This document shows positions 59,288 to 64,000 of a DNA stretch of 64,000 bases, piece by piece. The position numbers were made by a program, and so were the translations under genes. Under the pieces are notes generated by a model, which saw nothing but the letters and a program-made list of their open reading frames with translations, searched no databases and was not told where the DNA came from. The DNA lies in the NCBI RefSeq assembly GCF_900128485.1, contig NZ_LT635855.1, forward strand, positions 29,930 through 93,929. Direction: 5' to 3'. How positions within the stretch are numbered: the stretch's first letter is position 1; each line of letters begins with the position of its first letter. Source of the DNA: Duodenibacillus massiliensis. GTDB taxonomy: Bacteria > Pseudomonadota > Gammaproteobacteria > Burkholderiales > Burkholderiaceae_F.

Positions 59288-60556
59288 ATGCTCAAACAGA
59301 TTGAAGGCAGTCAGGGCGTGGCCCAGGCCGTGGCGCTGTGCCGCCCGGAAGTGATCTGCGCTTATCCGATTTCCCCGCAGACGCATATCGTTGAAGCGCT
59401 CGGCAACCTCACCCGCAAGGGGCAGATTGAAAACTGCGAGTACATCAACGTCGAAAGCGAATTTGCCGCGATGAGTGTGGCGATCGGCGCGAGTGTCGCA
59501 GGCGCCAGAGCCTACACGGCCACCGCAAGCCAGGGGCTTCTTTACATGGTGGAAGCCGTCTATAACGCTTCGGGCCTGGGGCTTCCGATTGTGATGACCG
59601 TGGCGAACCGCGCAATCGGCGCTCCGATCAACATCTGGAACGATCATTCCGACGCGATGAGCCAGCGCGACAGCGGCTGGATTCAGATTTACGCTGAAAA
59701 CAACCAGGAAGCCTGCGACATGCATATCGAGGCCTTCCGGATTGCCGAAGAGCTCTCGCTTCCGGTGATGGTCTGCATGGACGGCTTTGTCCTCACGCAC
59801 GCCTTTGAGCGCATTGACATCCCGAGTCAGGAAGACGTCGACCGGTTTCTCCCGCCCTATCAGCCGCGGCAGGAACTCGATCCCGACAATCCCGTTTCGA
59901 TCGGCGCCATGGTGGGGCCGGAGGCCTTTACCGAGGTGCGCTATCTCGCGCACGTCAAGCACCTGCAGGCACTTGAGCTCATCCCTCAGGTGCAGCAGGA
60001 ATTTAAGAATGTCTTCGGGCGCGATTCCGGGGGCCTCGTGAGTTCCTACCGCATGGAAGACGCCGAACTCGCGGTTGTGGCGATGGGGTCGTGTGTGGGC
60101 ACCATCAAGGATACGGTGGACGAGCTCAGAGACGCGGGCGTCAAAATCGGCGTTGTGGCTGTGAAGTGCTTCCGGCCCTTCCCGGTGGCCGCGGTGCGCG
60201 AAGCGCTTAAGGCAGCGAAGCGCGTTGTTGTCGTGGAACGAACGCTCGCGGTGGGCTCGGGCGGCGTTTTAAGCCGCGACGTGATGGTGGCTTTGGAAGG
60301 CCTCTCCGTTGAAGAGTACTGCGTGATTGCTGGCCTCGGGGGACGTGCGATCACGAAAAAGTCGCTTAAAGAGGTCTTCAGGAAGGCGCTCGAGGGGACG
60401 CTCCCGCGGTTAAGTTTCATGGATCTGGACATGGAACTCGTAAACCGCCAGCTCGCGCGCGAAAAGGCGGCCCGTAAAACGGGGCCCTTGCCCGAGGCGC
60501 TCGTGCGCGACGCCGTCATGATGGAAAAGAGTTCGCCGCAGCGCGGCGGCTTTTAA
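59288..60556 (+). CDS. 2-oxoacid:ferredoxin oxidoreductase, alpha subunit
   Basis: 422 residues, M-L-K-Q-I-E-G-S-Q-G-V-A-Q-A-V-A-L-C, then A-Y-P-I-S-P-Q-T-H-I-V-E-A-L-G and E-S-E-F-A-A-M-S-V-A, the TPP-binding/pyrimidine domain of PorA-type subunits. It lies 7 bases after the gamma gene. It is longer than most PorA subunits only by a short Lys/Arg-rich C-terminus. Confidence 0.93.
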   Translation: MLKQIEGSQGVAQAVALCRPEVICAYPISPQTHIVEALGNLTRKGQIENCEYINVESEFAAMSVAIGASVAGARAYTATASQGLLYMVEAVYNASGLGLPIVMTVANRAIGAPINIWNDHSDAMSQRDSGWIQIYAENNQEACDMHIEAFRIAEELSLPVMVCMDGFVLTHAFERIDIPSQEDVDRFLPPYQPRQELDPDNPVSIGAMVGPEAFTEVRYLAHVKHLQALELIPQVQQEFKNVFGRDSGGLVSSYRMEDAELAVVAMGSCVGTIKDTVDELRDAGVKIGVVAVKCFRPFPVAAVREALKAAKRVVVVERTLAVGSGGVLSRDVMVALEGLSVEEYCVIAGLGGRAITKKSLKEVFRKALEGTLPRLSFMDLDMELVNRQLAREKAARKTGPLPEALVRDAVMMEKSSPQRGGF

Positions 60557-60571
60557 GGGGAGCCGACAGTC

Positions 60572-61633
60572 ATGCAGGAAACAAAAGTTCGTTTTTATCA
60601 GACGGGGACTTTTACGGTCGGTAACCGCCTTTTGGATGAAGCCGCCCGCACCGTACAGTCGTCGATGGAGCGCTTTAATGCGCTTAATTCCGGGCACCGC
60701 GCGTGCCAGGGGTGCGGAGAGGCTTTGGGCGCGCGTTATGCGCTTGACGCCGCGATGGAGGCCACCAAGCGCCGGCTTATTGCCTGTAACGCCACGGGGT
60801 GCCTCGAGGTTTTCTCCACACCCTATCCGGAATCGGCCTGGCAGATGCCCTGGTTTCATTCGCTTTTCGGAAACACCGCGGCGGTTGCGACCGGTATGGC
60901 CGCGGCCGCGCGCGTCAAGGCCCGCAAAAAGGGCGTTGCACCCGACCGGGTGCTCGCAATGGGCGGCGACGGCGGTACGACCGACATCGGTTTCGGGTGT
61001 TTGTCGGGGATGTTTGAGCGTAACGACGATGTGCTCTACATCTGCTTTGACAATGAGGCCTATATGAATACCGGGGTGCAGAGGTCCTCCGCCACACCTC
61101 CCACCGCACGCACCGCCACCACGATGCCGGTGCCGGGCTACGCCGGCAACACCTTCGGGCAGGGGAAAAACGTGCCGGCAATCGCGATGGCGCACGGCAT
61201 TCCCTATGTGGCGACCGCCACCGTCGCGGATCTGCACGATCTGGAGCGTAAGGTGCGCCGCGCCATGGAATTTCACGGCGCGCGCTACATCCACATTCTC
61301 GTGCCCTGTCCGCTGGGCTGGGGCGCGCACTCCTCGAAAACGATTGAACTCGCGCGTCTGGCGCAGTTGACCGGTCTTTTCCCCGTCTTTGAAGCCGAAT
61401 ACGGGGAAGTGGTGAAGGTGGAAAAAATCCGCCGCAGGATGCCGGTGGAAGCCTACATGAAGCCGCAGAAGCGCTTTGCGCATCTCTTTGCCAAAAACGC
61501 CGATCCTGAGGTTTTGCAGCGCATGCAGCACCTCGCGGACCGCAATATTGCGCGCTACGGCTTGATCGGCGACAGTGAAGGCGAAGACGTGCCCGTGCCG
61601 GAGCAGGGTGAAGAACGGGCGGCGCGGATTTAA
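60572..61633 (+). CDS. 2-oxoacid:ferredoxin oxidoreductase, beta subunit
   Basis: 353 residues. R-A-C-Q-G-C-G-E-A-L-G-A (4Fe-4S or TPP-site Cys motif) is followed by A-M-G-G-D-G-G-T-T-D-I-G-F-G and Y-I-C-F-D-N-E-A-Y-M-N-T-G-V-Q, the PorB pattern for TPP/Mg2+ binding. The N-terminal about 30 residues before S-G-H-R-A-C are extra. Starts 15 bases after the alpha gene. Confidence 0.93.
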   Translation: MQETKVRFYQTGTFTVGNRLLDEAARTVQSSMERFNALNSGHRACQGCGEALGARYALDAAMEATKRRLIACNATGCLEVFSTPYPESAWQMPWFHSLFGNTAAVATGMAAAARVKARKKGVAPDRVLAMGGDGGTTDIGFGCLSGMFERNDDVLYICFDNEAYMNTGVQRSSATPPTARTATTMPVPGYAGNTFGQGKNVPAIAMAHGIPYVATATVADLHDLERKVRRAMEFHGARYIHILVPCPLGWGAHSSKTIELARLAQLTGLFPVFEAEYGEVVKVEKIRRRMPVEAYMKPQKRFAHLFAKNADPEVLQRMQHLADRNIARYGLIGDSEGEDVPVPEQGEERAARI

Positions 61634-61651
61634 GGCGGGGGAGAGACACAA

Positions 61652-63289
61652 ATGACTCAGAGTAATACCAAACCTTTTGCGATTACGCTTGATGTGGGCT
61701 CGTCGCTTGCGAACCGCACCGGCTCCTGGCGCACCTTAAAGCCCATGTACGTTTCGCGTACGCCCCCGTGTAACGCCAAGTGCCCGGCGGGCGAAAAGTG
61801 CCAGGCCTGGCTTTTCCTTGCGGAAAACGGGGACTATGAAGCGGCCTGGAAAAAGATCACGGAAGAAAATCCGCTTCCGGCATGCATGGGGCGCGTGTGT
61901 TATCACACGTGTGAGACGGCCTGTAACCGCGGAGGGTTGGACGAAAGCGTCGGGATTAATTCCGTTGAGCGCTTCTTAGGCGACAACGCGATTGAAAAGG
62001 GCTGGCACTTTACGGTGCCCGCTCAGCACACGGGTAAGCGCGTTTTGGTGGTGGGCGCGGGCCCTGCCGGGCTTTCGGCGGCCTATCATCTGCGGCGTAT
62101 GGGGCACGATGTGACGGTTTACGAGGGGGCGGAGTTGCCGGGCGGCATGATGCGCTACGGCATCCCCAAGTACCGTCTGCCGCGGCCTATTCTTGATGCC
62201 GAAATCGAGCGCATCCGCGCCACGGGCGTCACAATCGTCTGCTCGCGCGAAGTTACGGACCTTGAAAAAGAGCGCCGTGAAGGAAAGTTTGACGCGGTGT
62301 TTCTCGCGGTGGGAGCCCACCTTGCACGGCGCTCTTATGTGCCCGCCGGAGACGCCTCGCGCGTGATGGACGCGGTGAGCGTACTCAAAGAAGTCGCTGA
62401 CGATGAAAAGCCCATGCTCGGGCGCCGCGTTGTGGTCTACGGCGGCGGCAACACCGCCATGGACGTCGCGCGCACCATGCGCCGCATGGGCGCCGAGCCT
62501 CTCGTTGTCTACCGCAGAACGCGTGATAAGGCACCGGCGCATGACGCCGAAATTGCCGAAGCCATTGAAGAAGGCGTCACGATGAAGTGGCTTTCCACCG
62601 TGAAAGAAGCCTCCGAAGGGGAAATCAAGATCGAAAAGATGGTCTTGGACGCTAACGGGAAACCCCAGCCCACGGGTGAATTTGAAACGATTGCCGCCGA
62701 CAGCCTGGTTTTGGCGCTCGGACAGCAGACCGATCTCGGACTGCTCACGGGCGTTAAGGGCCTCACCGTCGAAAAAGACGAAGTGATCGTGGATCCGGTG
62801 ACTTTCATGACCGGAGCTGACGGGGTCTTTGCGGGCGGGGATATGATCCCCGGGGACAAAAACGTCACGGCCGCCATCGGCCACGGCAAAAAGGCCGCGA
62901 GGAGCATTAACGCGTGGCTCAAGGGTGAGGTGTATCAGCCCGAAAAAGCCGCGCCTCCGGCGTCTTTCGAGAGGCTTCACACCTGGTACTACGCGGATGC
63001 TCCGAAGACCGTGCGTCCGATGTTGGACCTCGTGCGCCGCCAGACGACGTTTGACGAAGTGCAGCGGGGTCTGACCGAAGAAAACGCACTGTTTGAAGCG
63101 CGCCGCTGCATGAGCTGCGGCAACTGCTTTGAGTGCGACAACTGCTATGGCGTCTGCCCGGATAACGCCGTCATCAAGCTTGGCGCCGGTATGAAGTTTC
63201 GCTTTAACTATGAGTACTGCAAGGGCTGCGGTATCTGCGCGAACGAATGCCCGTGCGGTGCGATTGACATGGTAAGCGAAGACGTCTGA
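61652..63289 (+). CDS. GltD/NfnL-like FAD oxidoreductase fused to a ferredoxin (PorD) domain
   Basis: 545 residues. An N-terminal Cys-rich part (C40, C44, C50, C78, C83, C87, C91) is followed by the FAD motif V-V-G-A-G-P-A-G-L-S-A (about 133-143), then an NAD(P)-binding motif V-Y-G-G-G-N-T-A-M-D-V-A. The C-terminal ferredoxin part has C-M-S-C-G-N-C-F-E-C (486-495) and C-K-G-C-G-I-C-A-N-E-C (523-533), two [4Fe-4S] sites. It should shuttle electrons between the oxidoreductase core and NAD(P)H or ferredoxin. It is 18 bases downstream of the beta gene and ends the operon. Confidence 0.92.
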   Translation: MTQSNTKPFAITLDVGSSLANRTGSWRTLKPMYVSRTPPCNAKCPAGEKCQAWLFLAENGDYEAAWKKITEENPLPACMGRVCYHTCETACNRGGLDESVGINSVERFLGDNAIEKGWHFTVPAQHTGKRVLVVGAGPAGLSAAYHLRRMGHDVTVYEGAELPGGMMRYGIPKYRLPRPILDAEIERIRATGVTIVCSREVTDLEKERREGKFDAVFLAVGAHLARRSYVPAGDASRVMDAVSVLKEVADDEKPMLGRRVVVYGGGNTAMDVARTMRRMGAEPLVVYRRTRDKAPAHDAEIAEAIEEGVTMKWLSTVKEASEGEIKIEKMVLDANGKPQPTGEFETIAADSLVLALGQQTDLGLLTGVKGLTVEKDEVIVDPVTFMTGADGVFAGGDMIPGDKNVTAAIGHGKKAARSINAWLKGEVYQPEKAAPPASFERLHTWYYADAPKTVRPMLDLVRRQTTFDEVQRGLTEENALFEARRCMSCGNCFECDNCYGVCPDNAVIKLGAGMKFRFNYEYCKGCGICANECPCGAIDMVSEDV

Positions 63290-63312
63290 CCCCGGGCACG
63301 GACGTTTGTGAG

Positions 63313-63347
63313 ACCGCCTGAAGGAGACGTCTTTCAGGCGGTTTTTT
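63313..63347 (+). terminator. Terminator of the oxidoreductase operon
   Basis: ACCGCCTGAA pairs with TTCAGGCGGT, followed by six T. Confidence 0.9.
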
Positions 63348-63400
63348 CGCATATTGAAAGCTTGACTTTTTCTCAGGGCTCTTTAGCCTGAATTTTGCAT

Positions 63401-63428
63401 GAGCGCTGAAAAAACAGCGCTCTTTTTG
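63401..63428. terminator. Second hairpin with T-run
   Basis: GAGCGCTG/CAGCGCTC stem with an A6 loop and T5 after it. It may back up the preceding terminator or serve transcription from the IS side. Confidence 0.6.
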
Positions 63429-63453
63429 ATTCTTCGGGCATATGTGTGGGTAG

Positions 63454-64000
63454 TTAGTCCCCCGATTTTGGGCAACGAGAGCCTGTAGAGACACGGCTGA
63501 GATGGACAATGCAGGTTTGATGTTGCGCCTGGGGAAATACGGCTTCAATGGCTTGCGTCATACCCTTGAGGCCGTCTGCGACGGCGATCGGGATGTCCTC
63601 TACGCCACGGTTTTTCAATTCCGTAAATACCGACGTCCAGAAAGCCGCGCCTTCGTTTTCATGAACCCACATGCCGAGCACATCGCGTCGGCCGTCACAA
63701 CGTACGCCGAGAGCCAAATGAACCGCCATCTTCTTGATGACGCCGTCCTTACGGATATCGATGCTCAAAGCGTCAAAGAACACCACCGGGTAGACCGAAT
63801 CCAACGGACGGCCTTGCCATTGCCGTACGTCGTCAGTTACCTTTTCCGTCACGGTGCTGATGAATTCGGCACTCACTTCAACGTGGTACTGACTTCTGAT
63901 GAACTCAGAGATTTCACGGGTAGACAATCCGCGTCCATATAAATCGATGATGGCGTCATCGAAGTCATTGAAATGCCGTGAGTGCTTGGGTACCAGGCGG
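63454..64000 (-). pseudogene. Truncated IS256-family transposase, second inverted copy
   Basis: Minus-strand frame running off the right edge. It is almost identical (about eight base differences seen over about 520 bases) to codons about 118-290 of the copy at 3222-4517. D193 and D259 equivalents are kept (F-F-D-A-L and A-V-A-D-G). Homology ends after I-V-H-L-S-R-V-S-T-G, followed by an unrelated short tail C-P-K-S-G-D and stop, so the catalytic E region is missing. The T-G-T-G-T-G-G-G-T-A-G at 63443-63453 recalls the IS right terminus, which would suggest an internal deletion; this is uncertain. The 5' part lies outside the window. Confidence 0.85.

Noticed and set aside
61976..63352. 458-residue minus-strand frame opposite the FAD oxidoreductase
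   Set aside because: Shadow of a real gene with strong motifs on the plus strand; no ribosome-binding site or motif of its own.

Overview
The window looks like a chromosomal segment of a host-associated betaproteobacterium, most likely a member of the Sutterellaceae (Burkholderiales). I infer this from the betaproteobacterial gene order (tRNA-Tyr/Gly/Thr-tuf-tRNA-Trp-secE-nusG-rplKAJL-rpoBC, then rpsLG-fusA-tuf and S10/spc/alpha), the protein sequences, a GC content near 58-60%, and a microaerobic/anaerobic gene set (cytochrome bd oxidase, a ferredoxin-type 2-oxoacid oxidoreductase). I cannot confirm the genus without a search.

Layout. 1-5.9 kb: polyphosphate kinase (5' end outside the window), a small membrane protein, and a FadL-type outer membrane porin gene split by an IS256-family element that left an 8-bp target duplication. 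The transposase of that element carries an in-frame amber codon. 5.9-11.3 kb: an AEC transporter and yaeQ, then a minus-strand cytochrome bd operon cydP-cydA-cydB-cydX-ybgE that ends in a group II truncated haemoglobin. 11.5-14.9 kb: a divergent, atypical NtrC-like regulator with a Cys-rich PAS-like region, an alpha/beta hydrolase, a poly-threonine exported protein and a small membrane protein.

15.0-29.4 kb: a tRNA-tuf operon, tRNA-Trp, secE-nusG, rplKA, rplJL and rpoBC. 29.5-31.8 kb: an inserted minus-strand pair, an MtaD/SAH-deaminase-type amidohydrolase and a short S-adenosylhomocysteinase-like protein, placed between rpoC and rpsL. 32.1-51.5 kb: str, S10, spc and alpha operons with a second tuf. 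infA is missing from its usual place between secY and rpmJ.

51.6-58.4 kb: galE, an enoyl-CoA hydratase and a Pat/ADP-forming-type acyl-CoA synthetase in one minus-strand operon, then a VOC fusion protein, a DUF1801 protein with a histone-H1-like tail, and a DUF3455 lipoprotein. 58.7-63.3 kb: a four-gene pyruvate/2-oxoacid oxidoreductase operon (gamma, alpha, beta, and a GltD-like FAD subunit fused to a ferredoxin domain). The window ends inside a second, inverted and truncated copy of the same IS256-type transposase.

Most of the window is translation and transcription machinery. The parts that repay a second look are the SAHH-like/deaminase pair, the cyd operon with its neighbouring degenerate enhancer-binding protein, the IS-split porin, and several domain fusions near the right end.
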